From positions 1,812,875 to 1,876,874 of the forward strand of contig NZ_AP018929.1 of the NCBI RefSeq assembly GCF_008326425.1: a DNA stretch of 64,000 nucleotides. The letters are read 5' to 3'. Both the position numbers and the translations under genes were made by a program. Each line of letters opens with the position of its first letter. Position 1 is the stretch's first letter. The stretch comes from Sulfuracidifex tepidarius (GTDB lineage: Archaea; Thermoproteota; Thermoprotei_A; Sulfolobales; Sulfolobaceae). Positions 45,283 through 54,485 of the stretch are shown here, in pieces. Below the pieces are notes generated by a model. That model ran no database searches, had not been told where the DNA came from, and saw only the letters and a program-made list of their open reading frames with translations.

Positions 45283-46645
45283 GTGAGCAAAGAGGAAATT
45301 TCCGTACCAGAAGCCATTGCCGTAGGCTTAGGTGCAATAATAGGAGCTGGAATATTTGTACTTTCAGGGGCTGCTATCTCTCTGGCTGGGTCGTACTCAA
45401 TTTTGGCATTCCTGTTCATTGGAGCACTGAGCGTTCTTGTAGCTATGTCTCTAGGAGAACTCACCACAATTTTCCCCCACGAAAAAGGTTCAACATATTC
45501 TTACGTGTTCAAAGCATTTGGACATGAATTGGGACTCTTGACTGGGATCATGGTATACTTCAGTTTTTCTACTTCTATTTCTGCGGTGGCAGAGGGATTC
45601 GGATCTTATCTCTCCTCAGCTCTTCATGAACCCTCTCTCTCACTGATTTTTGCTGCTATTTTAGTAGTTGTGCTGACCTTAGTTAATTTGTCAGGAGTTC
45701 AGAAGGCAGCCAAGACTGACCTTGTACTCGTTGCAATCAAGTTGAGCGTTCTATCCGTATTCATAATATTTTCATTCTCTTTCGCTTTTCTCCACTTCTC
45801 TCTCTCACTTCGCCTCAACGCCTTCTCAGACCGAAGTGCTCCCTTTCTTCTCCTCTAGCATTGCAATATTTTTCGCGTATACCGGGTTTCAGGTCATAAC
45901 GTCTTTTGCTGACGACGTTACGGGAGGACCTAGAAACGCTGCTAAGTCCGTGATCTATTCAGTATTGATAAGCATGGTCTTTTACGTTCTAGTCGTGATC
46001 TCAATGATATTCTTAGTTCCTGTGAGCCAGTTTAAGATCGATGCTGATCCCCTCTCGTATGCCTTGGCTTACTCTCACGCCCCTTCTTGGCTCCATGTTT
46101 TAGTTGACGTAGGAGGAATGATCGCTACGGCTTCAGCTACTCTGGCCAAGGTGTTAGCTTCTGGTAGGACTCTCTATCAGATCTCAGTCGACATGAACTT
46201 ACCGAAGTTCCTTGCAAAGTACGATAGCTCCAAGGACGTGGCTCCTGTAGCAACCATCGTTTCTTCAATTATAGCATTTATTACTTTCTTTGCAGGAAAT
46301 ATATATGTAATAGCAGCAATAAGTAACTTCGGTCTCATGTTTTCCTTTATCATGAGTAATCTAGCTTTGTTTCACTTCAGGAAAAGGGGTATACGCGGAA
46401 CATATACTATGCCGTTTTTCCCAGTCACAGTAATAATCTCTACCTTGATGTTGCTTTCCCTGATGTTGGGATTTCCAAGAGAAGCTCTTGTAATAAACAT
46501 GGTAATTATAATTATCATACTATTGATTTCCTATATACTAAAGGATTTAAAGGAAATCAATCATTTTTTCAAAAGCAAAGTAGAATCAAAAACTTCAGCT
46601 CCTATCTTTTTTAAAAAAGCGACTATTATAAACTCTAGAAAATAA
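45283..46645 (+). pseudogene. APC-family amino acid permease, frameshifted
   Basis: The first part (start GTG 45283, VSKEEISVPEAIAVGLGAIIGAGIFV) carries the APC helix-1 motif GAIIGAGIF and continues to about residue 170. The frame then runs into nonsense and stops at 45856-45858. The correct reading resumes in the +1 frame (SHFAST.. then IAIFFAYTGFQVITSFADDV, the TM6 motif) and goes on to 46645. The switch maps to a TC dinucleotide run at about 45795-45810. With the shift repaired the protein would be about 455 aa with 12 helices. It may be a young pseudogene, a phase-variable gene or a sequencing error. Confidence 0.75.
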
Positions 46646-46731
46646 TATTCGATATTAGATAGAAAGATTTAAAGGTTTTGTTTTCTCGTGTAAGCATAGG
46701 TGCATGAGTTGGAAGAACGATACTGAAAACG

Positions 46732-47484
46732 GTGAAGCTGGGCTTCATATACGAGAATCAATACAAGGTATTCCAGAATATAAACATTGATGTGCCTGAA
46801 AGGAAGTTCGTTTCTATTACAGGTCCTTCAGGCGTTGGCAAGTCTACCCTGCTTAGAAACCTTGGTGGTTTCATCACTCCTTCTGAGGGCGAAGTTCTAC
46901 TTTTGGGAAAGAAAGTTGTGAAACCTACACCTAAGATTTCTCTAATTCATCAGTCCATAGTTACATTTCCGTGGATGACCGCTCTCGAGAATGTAGCCCT
47001 ATCAGTGAAGAGCGTAAAGAAAGTCAGCCAAGCTGAGGCTGAGAAAGTCGCAAGGAAGATGCTGGAGCTAGTCGGTTTGAGGGGATTTGAGGATTTCTAC
47101 CCCAAGGAAATGAGCGGTGGAATGAGGCAAAGGGTAGCCATAGCTAGAGCCTTGGCTGTAGACCCCATAGTCCTACTTATGGACGAGCCGTTCAGTCACC
47201 TAGACGAGCTTACCGCTGAAGGTCTCAGGAACGAGGTTTACAATATTCTCTTTAACGAGGAAAATAGCCTGAGTAGCGTGGTCATGGTATCGCATAACTT
47301 GAAGGAGATAGTGGAGCTTTCTGACATAGTTTACGTGATGAACGGGAGACCGGCGGAGATAGTCGGAGAGATCTACATTGACATTCCGAGACCTAGGAAA
47401 ATGGATGATCCTAAGTTTGAGGAATACATGGACAAACTGTTCTCAATGCTTACTCCGATACCGGTGAAGGGTGAGAGGAAATGA
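46732..47484 (+). CDS. ABC transporter ATPase for an anion-type (COG4986) system
   Basis: This ATP-binding subunit (250 aa) has Walker A GPSGVGKST (31-39), the signature MSGGMRQR (127-134), Walker B VLLMDEP (147-153) and an H-loop VSHN. It belongs to the nitrate/sulfonate/taurine-like group. It stops soon after the H-loop region and lacks the AAA-associated C-terminal domain that relatives often carry; that domain is a free gene at 5502. The start is uncertain: GTG 46732 is used here, while ATG 46704, better placed to the TATA box (46668-46673), is in another frame. The stop overlaps the permease start by 4 bp (ATGA). Confidence 0.85.
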   Translation: MKLGFIYENQYKVFQNINIDVPERKFVSITGPSGVGKSTLLRNLGGFITPSEGEVLLLGKKVVKPTPKISLIHQSIVTFPWMTALENVALSVKSVKKVSQAEAEKVARKMLELVGLRGFEDFYPKEMSGGMRQRVAIARALAVDPIVLLMDEPFSHLDELTAEGLRNEVYNILFNEENSLSSVVMVSHNLKEIVELSDIVYVMNGRPAEIVGEIYIDIPRPRKMDDPKFEEYMDKLFSMLTPIPVKGERK

Positions 47485-49103
47485 ACCCCGTGGTTCTAGC
47501 AACTCTAGGTACCATGGCAACCACGGGTAGAGTCTTAGGTCTGATCCTGTTTTCGATAGTGAGCGGTTGGCTTTTAGCTTACGCCAGCGTGAAAAGTAAA
47601 CCCTTTGAGAACATCTACATACCTCTTATAGAGGTGTTAGAGTCCGTCCCAGTGTTTTCCTTCTTTCCTATAGTTCTCCTATTCTTCGTAACAGACATAG
47701 GAGGGCCGTTAGGCGTGGAATTAGCTGCTGACTTCCTCGTTTTCACCGCTGTAGTGTGGAACATATGGATGGGCGCTTATCAGGCATTCAAGACTGTACC
47801 GAATGAGATGCTTGAGGTGGCTGAGAACTATAAGATGGGTTTACTGGCTAGGTTGAAGAACGTTTATATACCTTTCTCCATTCCCAGGATAGCGACTAAC
47901 CTGCTCCCCAGCTTCTCAGACGGTATGTTCTACATCACGGTGAGTGAGGTCTTCTCTGTGGGAGTTCACATCTATCAAACTTTCGGGATAGGAGCAGTCA
48001 TCACGGACTTCATGAATGAGGGGAACTATAACTTGGTCGGGCTATCTCTCCTGGTACTGGGCATATTTACGACGGGGATAGTCCTGTTACTGAGGGAGTA
48101 CTCAAATTACGCAGTGGCGAAGTACGGACTGGACAGCAACCTGCCTGTCTCTAGGAGAGGGAGAATACATTTCGGAAACTCTGCAAGGCTCATAAACACT
48201 CTTTCTAGCGCAAAGAGGTTATCAATATATACTAACAAGATACCATACCGTTCTGTCAAGGAAAAAGAGGACGAGTATTACATGGAAGAGAAGGGAAGGA
48301 AGTGGTTGAATTACGTCGGAGCTATGATAGGGCTTGTCCTCCTATTAGCCATAGTGTACGGGGCGTTCTCCGTGATCACTTCGGTTAGCGGTAGTACATG
48401 GTCGTATCTCTTATCTCAAGTCCCGTCAATTTTGGTAGGACTCGGATACGACTATTTGAGGGTAACCTTCATCACCGTGTTAGCGTTCCTACTCTCCATA
48501 ACTTTAGGATACTACTTAGCTATTCACAATACTCTAGACAGGATATTCATACCTCTGATTCAAGCTTTCAGCGCTTTCCCTGCTCCTGCTTATTTCCCAT
48601 TCCTGTTCGGCTTCCTTTACGGTTACACCAACGTGTTTGGTCCTTTCAAAGACGAGTTCTTCATAATACTCTTGGGTTTCATAAGCACGTTCTACTACGT
48701 GTTCTTCAGTTTCTGGATGGGAGTTAAGGCTTTACCCTCTGAGTACTGGGAGGTAATGCAGAATTACAACATGGGCTATTGGACCAAAATGAGGAAGATC
48801 ATATTACCCGGTACTATGCCTTACCTTGTGGCAGGTATATCGTCTACAGTGAACAGCGCTTGGGGAGGACTTGCTATAGGGGAATACTGGCCTCAAATAT
48901 ACAACAATTACAACTTAATTGCCACGCACGGAGTTATGGCTATAATCGATAACGCTACCGCTACGGGGAATCTAGCGTTAGGATCATGGGCATCATTTAT
49001 ATTTGCAGTAGTGGTAGTGATATATGCTCTTCTCTTCACACGCAACCTCATGGAGATCGCTAGAAAGAAGTATATAGCTGAAGAAGGCATATATGCAGCC
49101 TAA
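47481..49103 (+). CDS. Duplicated ABC permease (COG4986 type)
   Basis: This 540 aa protein holds two binding-protein-dependent transport permease domains in one chain (about residues 10-210 and 330-520), each with five to six helices and an EAA-like loop (EVAENYKMGLLARLKNVYIP; WEVMQNYNMGYWTKMRKIILP). The repeats are visibly similar. It fits the 'anion transport system, duplicated permease' class. No substrate-binding protein gene lies nearby, so the substrate is unknown; an oxyanion is a family-based guess. It is translationally coupled to the ATPase. Confidence 0.85.
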   Translation: MNPVVLATLGTMATTGRVLGLILFSIVSGWLLAYASVKSKPFENIYIPLIEVLESVPVFSFFPIVLLFFVTDIGGPLGVELAADFLVFTAVVWNIWMGAYQAFKTVPNEMLEVAENYKMGLLARLKNVYIPFSIPRIATNLLPSFSDGMFYITVSEVFSVGVHIYQTFGIGAVITDFMNEGNYNLVGLSLLVLGIFTTGIVLLLREYSNYAVAKYGLDSNLPVSRRGRIHFGNSARLINTLSSAKRLSIYTNKIPYRSVKEKEDEYYMEEKGRKWLNYVGAMIGLVLLLAIVYGAFSVITSVSGSTWSYLLSQVPSILVGLGYDYLRVTFITVLAFLLSITLGYYLAIHNTLDRIFIPLIQAFSAFPAPAYFPFLFGFLYGYTNVFGPFKDEFFIILLGFISTFYYVFFSFWMGVKALPSEYWEVMQNYNMGYWTKMRKIILPGTMPYLVAGISSTVNSAWGGLAIGEYWPQIYNNYNLIATHGVMAIIDNATATGNLALGSWASFIFAVVVVIYALLFTRNLMEIARKKYIAEEGIYAA

Positions 49104-49733
49104 TCACTTGAATATGTAGGCAAATCCTCTATTACAGTTTCTAACTCTAAAATTAACCTCTCCATTTTTAACCTTCTCCTCTCTAACCATGATAACGTTG
49201 CCATCGAGCATTACGTTCGGTAATATATACATGCTTATTTTCTTGCCTTCTTCGTCTCTTATCCTGACCTGCACGGATTTGTCGAGTTCACAGAAGTAAC
49301 ATACCCTGTCATCAAGGTTTTTGAATTTCATTAGAACCTTCGCTACCGACCCCCCTTTGATCCTGGTATCAGTTCTCACTCTCCATTCCCTTACTCCCTT
49401 AACTACTTCCTTCACATTTTTTAATTGGTCTTTAACTTTAATCTTTGTAAGCACGTTTTCAGTGTTACTGCATATAGGGATAATGAACGAATCTGTATCA
49501 TAAAGGACACATTTGATTGAGCTCATAACTAGGGTATCCTTCTCATGATCCATAACTATTTTAGTAGAGAAATTTAATACGTTCACCTTGTTTTCTATTA
49601 ATATAAAGATATTATTTCTTCTTTTTATTACTCTATTGATTTCTAGAAAATTCAGCATATCTCTTTGTAGATCGTTACTATTCAAGCTTTTGTTCGCATA
49701 GATCTCGGCTAACTTCAAGCAGATGTGATCCAT
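49104..49733 (-). CDS. Hypothetical protein, 209 aa
   Basis: I do not recognise this protein. The N-terminal 60 residues look helical and the rest beta-rich. A VCYFCELD stretch holds a CxxC pair (about 143-146), and other cysteines lie at 5, 75, 89 and 200. The ATG at 49733 has a TATA box (cctttttatatatt) near 49757-49770. It is convergent with the permease gene, the two stops being directly adjacent, and divergent from the next unknown gene. Confidence 0.6.
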   Translation of the reverse strand: MDHICLKLAEIYANKSLNSNDLQRDMLNFLEINRVIKRRNNIFILIENKVNVLNFSTKIVMDHEKDTLVMSSIKCVLYDTDSFIIPICSNTENVLTKIKVKDQLKNVKEVVKGVREWRVRTDTRIKGGSVAKVLMKFKNLDDRVCYFCELDKSVQVRIRDEEGKKISMYILPNVMLDGNVIMVREEKVKNGEVNFRVRNCNRGFAYIFK

Positions 49734-49859
49734 CTCTCTTTCATATTTACTAGCAACCTTTTTATATATTATTACCTCTTTTTTTTAAAAAGATAATATA
49801 CTTAGTGAAAACTAAATACAGAAATAATTTTTTAATTTAACAGACTACCATATTTATGA

Positions 49860-50666
49860 ATGTCGAAAGAGTGTAGGGAGATTAGGAAATGCGTTGAGGC
49901 CCTTTCGTCAGGTCAGAGATGCTCTGCAATAGGAATGAAGTTACTTAGGGATTTAGGAGTTGTGAAGGATAATCAACTATTTTCTGCTTACGAACTAGTC
50001 TTTTGTGAAACCGATCTCACAGTGCAAATAAACTCAGAAGGGGATACGACAAGGACATTCACCACTGTTGCAATACCTCTAAGAAGGATAGAGACAAGAG
50101 AACGTTCCTTCCATTACGTTAAGTTCTCGGAGGACGTCATAAAGAATGTAATTGACTCAATCAATATTCAAATCAAATCAAGAATAAGAAAAAATTATAC
50201 AGTAGAAAGAAAAATTCTAAATCTAAAAGATGAAAGCGTTCTCATAAAATTAAACTTCAGATATTCTCCCCCACTAGAAGCAGGGGATGTGGAAGAATAC
50301 CTTTACACTAAGACCGATATTCATCTACATCGGGTTTTCAGGGATGATGACGAAGAGGATACAGAAGAGGTTGAGGCTATAAGGATCTCTTATCCTACAT
50401 GGTACGCTAGGATTCACATCAGATTTCCTCCCACGTATCCTTTAAATCCTTCTCCTCATGTAAAAGGTTCGTTTTCCTCTTCTTCGACTATGAATCTTGC
50501 GGACAACTATATAGACATGGACATACCCGTGAAGGTGGATAAGAGTCCGGATTACGTTGCCCTAACTTCGGAGATTTATAAACCACATTTCCCTGCTTCA
50601 TATGCGATCACTTGGCTCATTCCGTCCAGGGATCAATTCTATAATTCAATGAAAAGAGGGACGTGA
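49860..50666 (+). CDS. Hypothetical protein, 268 aa, with N-terminal cysteines
   Basis: I do not recognise this protein. Cysteines 5, 11 and 21 near the N-terminus, plus one in LVFCETDL, could bind a metal. The central part is beta-rich with many charged residues, a strongly acidic loop DDDEEDTEEVE lies near 160-170, and the C-terminal third has SYPTWYARIHIRFPPTYP and ends SYAITWLIPSRDQF. Hydrophobic helices are absent. The codons become more A/T-rich around 50160-50240. It heads a run of small unknown genes. Confidence 0.6.
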   Translation: MSKECREIRKCVEALSSGQRCSAIGMKLLRDLGVVKDNQLFSAYELVFCETDLTVQINSEGDTTRTFTTVAIPLRRIETRERSFHYVKFSEDVIKNVIDSINIQIKSRIRKNYTVERKILNLKDESVLIKLNFRYSPPLEAGDVEEYLYTKTDIHLHRVFRDDDEEDTEEVEAIRISYPTWYARIHIRFPPTYPLNPSPHVKGSFSSSSTMNLADNYIDMDIPVKVDKSPDYVALTSEIYKPHFPASYAITWLIPSRDQFYNSMKRGT

Positions 50667-50725
50667 TCGAAATATTACGTTAAATTAAAGAAAATTTTTT
50701 AATAAAAAATCATATATCTTAGAGC

Positions 50726-51055
50726 ATGGCTAAGGTATTATTTCTTATATATTCTAAGGAGATGTTGGAAAGCGCTATTACAATAGCGCTGAACTCTTTC
50801 AAGAACAAGAGGTATGAAGATGTGAAAGTTATCTTTTTAGGGAATTCAGTAAGGAACTTGATATCCCTTGACGAGGAGTCATCAGTAAACTTGGAGGAAC
50901 TGTCTAAAGTGGGAGTAGTCGATTCAGCCTGTTTTTACTCTGCTGATAAGGCAGGGGTAAAGGATGACATATTGGATAAGGGGATCACTTTAGCTCCAGT
51001 AGGAGAGAGGATAGCGAAATATGTGAACTCTGGATATGTCGTGATAACTTTCTAG
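50726..51055 (+). CDS. DsrE-like small protein
   Basis: This 109 aa protein resembles the DsrE/TusD fold: KVLFLIYSKEMLESAITIALNS (strand-helix), EDVKVIFLGNSVRNLI, ELSKVGVVDSACFYSADKAG (a cysteine at about residue 73) and ERIAKYVNSGYVVITF. DsrE relatives bind sulfur or small thiols in relays. In a sulfur-oxidising order that is plausible, but no hdr, tusA or dsr partner is in the window. A TATA box (attttttaataaaa) lies about 30 nt upstream. Confidence 0.6.
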   Translation: MAKVLFLIYSKEMLESAITIALNSFKNKRYEDVKVIFLGNSVRNLISLDEESSVNLEELSKVGVVDSACFYSADKAGVKDDILDKGITLAPVGERIAKYVNSGYVVITF

Positions 51056-51159
51056 AAAAAGTTAATGTTTTTCCCTCCTAAATGATCTATACTTAACTAT
51101 TATAGACATCCAAGAGAATTTATCAAAAACTTAATAAGGCTAGAAGATATTAATAAAGT

Positions 51160-51450
51160 ATGCTAGAGTACGTTCCTGATGTCGAAGACTGCGTGCAAGA
51201 GATGCTTGGGCTCCTGGGAGTAGAAAAGAAAACTGAAATTAATTTAGATTTTGTAGATAGTGTAGAAAAATATGTAGATCACTTCCTAAAGCTCAATTCT
51301 AAAGTTATTGCAATAGTTGTACATTCTACTAGGAAGGAAATAGCTGAAATAATAAAGAAAGAACTAAAAAGAATTAATCCTAAATCAGAGATATATGAAT
51401 TCTATTCAATTAAAGTTGATCCTAAGAAAATGATAATACTATATAGTTAG
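51160..51450 (+). CDS. Hypothetical protein, 96 aa
   Basis: I do not recognise this protein. It appears to be alpha/beta: EDCVQEMLGLLGVEK, then VDSVEKYVDHFLKL, a strand SKVIAIVVHS and a helix TRKEIAEIIKKELKRI. It is cytosolic by composition and shows one cysteine. It follows the DsrE-like gene after 104 bp. The 245-bp gap behind it (51451-51695) holds the promoter of the TPR gene (ttttaaacg near 51650) and no other gene that I can support. Confidence 0.6.
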   Translation: MLEYVPDVEDCVQEMLGLLGVEKKTEINLDFVDSVEKYVDHFLKLNSKVIAIVVHSTRKEIAEIIKKELKRINPKSEIYEFYSIKVDPKKMIILYS

Positions 51451-51695
51451 TACTTGTAAAGACTTAGAGATCTAATAAATATTGTACATACGCGGGTTTC
51501 CTGGTTACCCTCTATACTTTTCTATATTGACTAGACTTCTTCATTTTCACTAGCAAGTCTAATTAGAGATGCATATTGCATATATGGAGAATGAAGGATT
51601 GTGATAGGAGGTGAAGTTAACATACTCTTAATTCATTGATAGCACGTTAATTTTAAACGTTATTAAGTTCACTTTACCATCTCAAAAGGGTCAAC

Positions 51696-52778
51696 ATGAA
51701 ACAAGATGACGTGAAAGAAGGCGAGGCAGAGTCTATGATAGGTAAAGCCTTGGAACTCATTCACCAGGGTAAGACTAAGGAAGGTATAGAGATACTGATC
51801 CAAATATATAAGGCTAGAAAAGACGAGGACGCTCTTAGCCTCATCATGCAGTATTCTCCTGAGATGGTAAGAAATGCCGTTGGAGACGACGAGGCCGTAT
51901 CAATTGCGCTTTATTTCGCTGACAACAAAAGGTACAATCTCTGTATGAAGATATTAGAGGAAATGGACAACGATCTGGGAACTGAGGCCAGGGTGAATTG
52001 CTTCCTTAAGGCGAACGAGATCAACTTAGCATGGAACGAAGTTCAGAAGTTCAGAGACCCTTCCATGAGGAAGGTAGGAGAAGGAATAATAAATTCCTGG
52101 TTAGGGAGAAGAGAAGAGGCCCAGAAGCTGTTCCAGGAGGCCCTCTCACTTGACGGAAGGAACCAGGAGGCGTTACTTAACTTGGCTATGCTTGCCATAG
52201 AGAAGGGGGACTACTTTGAATCAGTGAAGTACGTGGAGAGACTGGATGTCTTACCAGACGAGATAGCAACAGAGCTCTGTGAAAAGTTGAGCGACGGTAA
52301 TTCTCTTCTTCGCGTTGCCGAGAAGTGGGCTAAAAATGAGCCAAATAGGGTCGAAGTTTCCCTGTGCTTGTCTAAGGCTTACGATTTACAAGGGAATTCC
52401 GAGAATGCAATAGAAATCCTTGAAGGAATAAAAGACTGGAGAGCTTCACTTTTCAAAGGGATTCTATTAGAGAAGCAAGGAAAACTGCAGGAATCATTGG
52501 ACTCGCTCATGGCCGCAGATTCTCAATGCAAACATTCTCAGTCTGAGATAATTTTTGAGATCGCATTAGTTTCGTTCAAGCTAGGGGCCAAACACGCATT
52601 AGATAAGGCAAACGAGGCCCTTGAAATGGCAAGGAATTCTAAGAACGGAGTAATACAGGCCCTTGCGTGTGGACTAATTTACGTGATGACGGGAGAGTTG
52701 AGGTGCAGTAAAGGACTACTCTGCGCCAATAAGGACGTTGTAAAAAGGAAACTACCATCTTTGGATCTGGAATGTTAA
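51696..52778 (+). CDS. Tetratricopeptide-repeat protein
   Basis: This 360 aa protein is a string of TPR-like helix pairs. Clear units include GKALELIHQGKTKEGIEILIQ (about 16-36), LGRREEAQKLFQEALSLDGR (about 136-155), NQEALLNLAMLAIEKGDYFES, VSLCLSKAYDLQGNSENAIEIL and KQGKLQESLDSLMAAD. It is soluble with no signal or membrane helix. TPR proteins act as scaffolds for partner proteins; no partner can be named. It may be the anchor of the unknown cluster 49.1-52.8 kb. Confidence 0.8.
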   Translation: MKQDDVKEGEAESMIGKALELIHQGKTKEGIEILIQIYKARKDEDALSLIMQYSPEMVRNAVGDDEAVSIALYFADNKRYNLCMKILEEMDNDLGTEARVNCFLKANEINLAWNEVQKFRDPSMRKVGEGIINSWLGRREEAQKLFQEALSLDGRNQEALLNLAMLAIEKGDYFESVKYVERLDVLPDEIATELCEKLSDGNSLLRVAEKWAKNEPNRVEVSLCLSKAYDLQGNSENAIEILEGIKDWRASLFKGILLEKQGKLQESLDSLMAADSQCKHSQSEIIFEIALVSFKLGAKHALDKANEALEMARNSKNGVIQALACGLIYVMTGELRCSKGLLCANKDVVKRKLPSLDLEC

Positions 52779-53109
52779 GTGTAAAGGAACCTTATTTAAA
52801 AATGAGACATGATTTTTACTTAATTTATAGGCTAAATATAATATCTGTATGTGACTATTTTCCCTTCTCCTGCGTTAGTCATTCAACTCATATGTCTCGT
52901 CACCAAAGACTCACTCAACGTGGCATGGAACGATATCATTTTGTGATTATATATCTGTATTTAGATATAGATACAAGAATATGCATCCACGTCAAATTTT
53001 TACTATACAAATGAATGTTTGATCACGAGCACCTCTATTTAATCCATGTCTTACTTCAAGATGATTAATTGAAAGTAATATTTTTATTGTATCACTACAC
53101 TGTTTTACT
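52779..53109. other. Intergenic region without supported gene
   Basis: These 331 bp are A/T-rich. A frame overlapping the end of the TPR gene is open to 53014, but its composition is unlike a protein. The only structure I support is a T-rich TATA candidate (atatttttattg, near 53078) ahead of the flavoprotein gene. Confidence 0.5.
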
Positions 53110-54435
53110 ATGACAGACTATGATGTGATAGTCCTAGGAGCAGGCGGTGCGGGTTATACTGCGGCATTTGAAACCTCTAGAGCAGGGATGAAAGTGCTGA
53201 TGTTAGACCCAAAATTCGTTCTGGGTGGAAACTGCCTATATGAGGGTTGCATACCATCTAAAACGTACTGGCTGGGAGCATCTCTCGCGAGGAGAGAGGA
53301 GAAGTTACCTTTCGTTCAGACAAAGGTCTCATTTGAGAAACTGGTAGACTGGAAAGACAGCGTTCAAGAACAGAGGTTCGTCCAGCACTCTCAAGAAGTC
53401 AAAGAACACGAAAACGTCACGTTCATGGGAGAGGCAGGAACTCTCCTTGATCAAAACCACGTTAAAGTGAAAGATAGGGTATTCAGCACTAAATACGTGG
53501 TCGTGGCTACAGGAGCGGAACCTTTAGTGCCTGATGGGTTCCAAGACGGAATCACCACGCATGATTTGTTGATGCCAAAAACTAAGGTGAGGAGCTTACC
53601 GGAAAGCTTGGCTATAGTTGGTGGAGGTTACATTGGACTGGAGATGTCATCTATCTTCTCGAAGCTCGGATCCAAGGTAACACTTTACGCCTCTCATCTG
53701 CTCAACGTATCTGTGGAGGTTCAAGACTTATTGGAGAAGAGACTGAAGGAGAACGGAGTTGAGATAGTGAAGGAAAGGGCGAAGCAGGTTAAGAAGGCTG
53801 ACGGGGTGAAGTACGTCATCACAGAGAAGGGAGAGAGGAAGTACGAGGAAGTTTTGGTGGCGACCGGGAGAAGACCTAATGTGAAGGGGATAAACTTACC
53901 CTTGGGTAAGAGAGGAGAAATAGAGGTAACCCACGGGATGAGGTCCAAGGTAGATAACATATTCGCTCCAGGAGACATTAACGGTAAGTTCATGTTGTTC
54001 CACGTGGCTGTACTAGAGGGATGGGTGGCATCGCAGAACATAATTGAGGGAGGCAGGGAAGTAGTAGAGATGGACTACCACGCTGTTCCTTTTGCAGTGT
54101 ACAGTGACCCGCAAGTGGCGTGGTCTGGGATGTGGAAAGAGGACGCGGTGAAGGCGGGTTATGAAGTTGAGGTCAGGAGGTTCGATCTGAGCAAGGACGC
54201 AAGGGCACAAATAGAAGGCGATGCTGAAGGATGGATAGACGTGGTTGTGGAAAAAGGAAGCCAGAGGATCCTCGGGGCACAAGTTGTCGGAAAGGACGCA
54301 GACCTCCTCATAGGGGAATTGTCTCTCGCTATAGGCCTGAGGATGACTACATACGAGATGGGAAGATTCAGTCAACCACATCCAACTCAGCTGGAGAACA
54401 TTACTTCGCTTATGAGGAAGGCTATGTCTAGATGA
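53110..54435 (+). CDS. Class I FAD-dependent disulfide oxidoreductase
   Basis: This pyridine-nucleotide-disulfide oxidoreductase (441 aa) resembles dihydrolipoamide dehydrogenase or mercuric reductase. FAD site GAGGAGY (10-16), redox disulfide C42-x4-C47 in GGNCLYEGCIPSK, NAD site VGGGYIG (about 175-181), second FAD motif FAPGDI (about 284-289) and the C-terminal HPTQLE (about 429-434) with the catalytic His-Glu pair are all present. It lacks a mercury-specific C-terminal Cys pair. No 2-oxoacid dehydrogenase genes are adjacent, so the electron acceptor is unknown. Confidence 0.88.
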   Translation: MTDYDVIVLGAGGAGYTAAFETSRAGMKVLMLDPKFVLGGNCLYEGCIPSKTYWLGASLARREEKLPFVQTKVSFEKLVDWKDSVQEQRFVQHSQEVKEHENVTFMGEAGTLLDQNHVKVKDRVFSTKYVVVATGAEPLVPDGFQDGITTHDLLMPKTKVRSLPESLAIVGGGYIGLEMSSIFSKLGSKVTLYASHLLNVSVEVQDLLEKRLKENGVEIVKERAKQVKKADGVKYVITEKGERKYEEVLVATGRRPNVKGINLPLGKRGEIEVTHGMRSKVDNIFAPGDINGKFMLFHVAVLEGWVASQNIIEGGREVVEMDYHAVPFAVYSDPQVAWSGMWKEDAVKAGYEVEVRRFDLSKDARAQIEGDAEGWIDVVVEKGSQRILGAQVVGKDADLLIGELSLAIGLRMTTYEMGRFSQPHPTQLENITSLMRKAMSR

Positions 54436-54485
54436 GACTATAGCCTGATATCTCCTCATTATAAGCTATGTCTAGTTTATCTTCA

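Noticed and set aside
52772-53014. Open frame after the TPR gene
   Set aside because: Overlaps the TPR gene end, has cysteine- and tyrosine-rich low-quality composition and no promoter or ribosome site.
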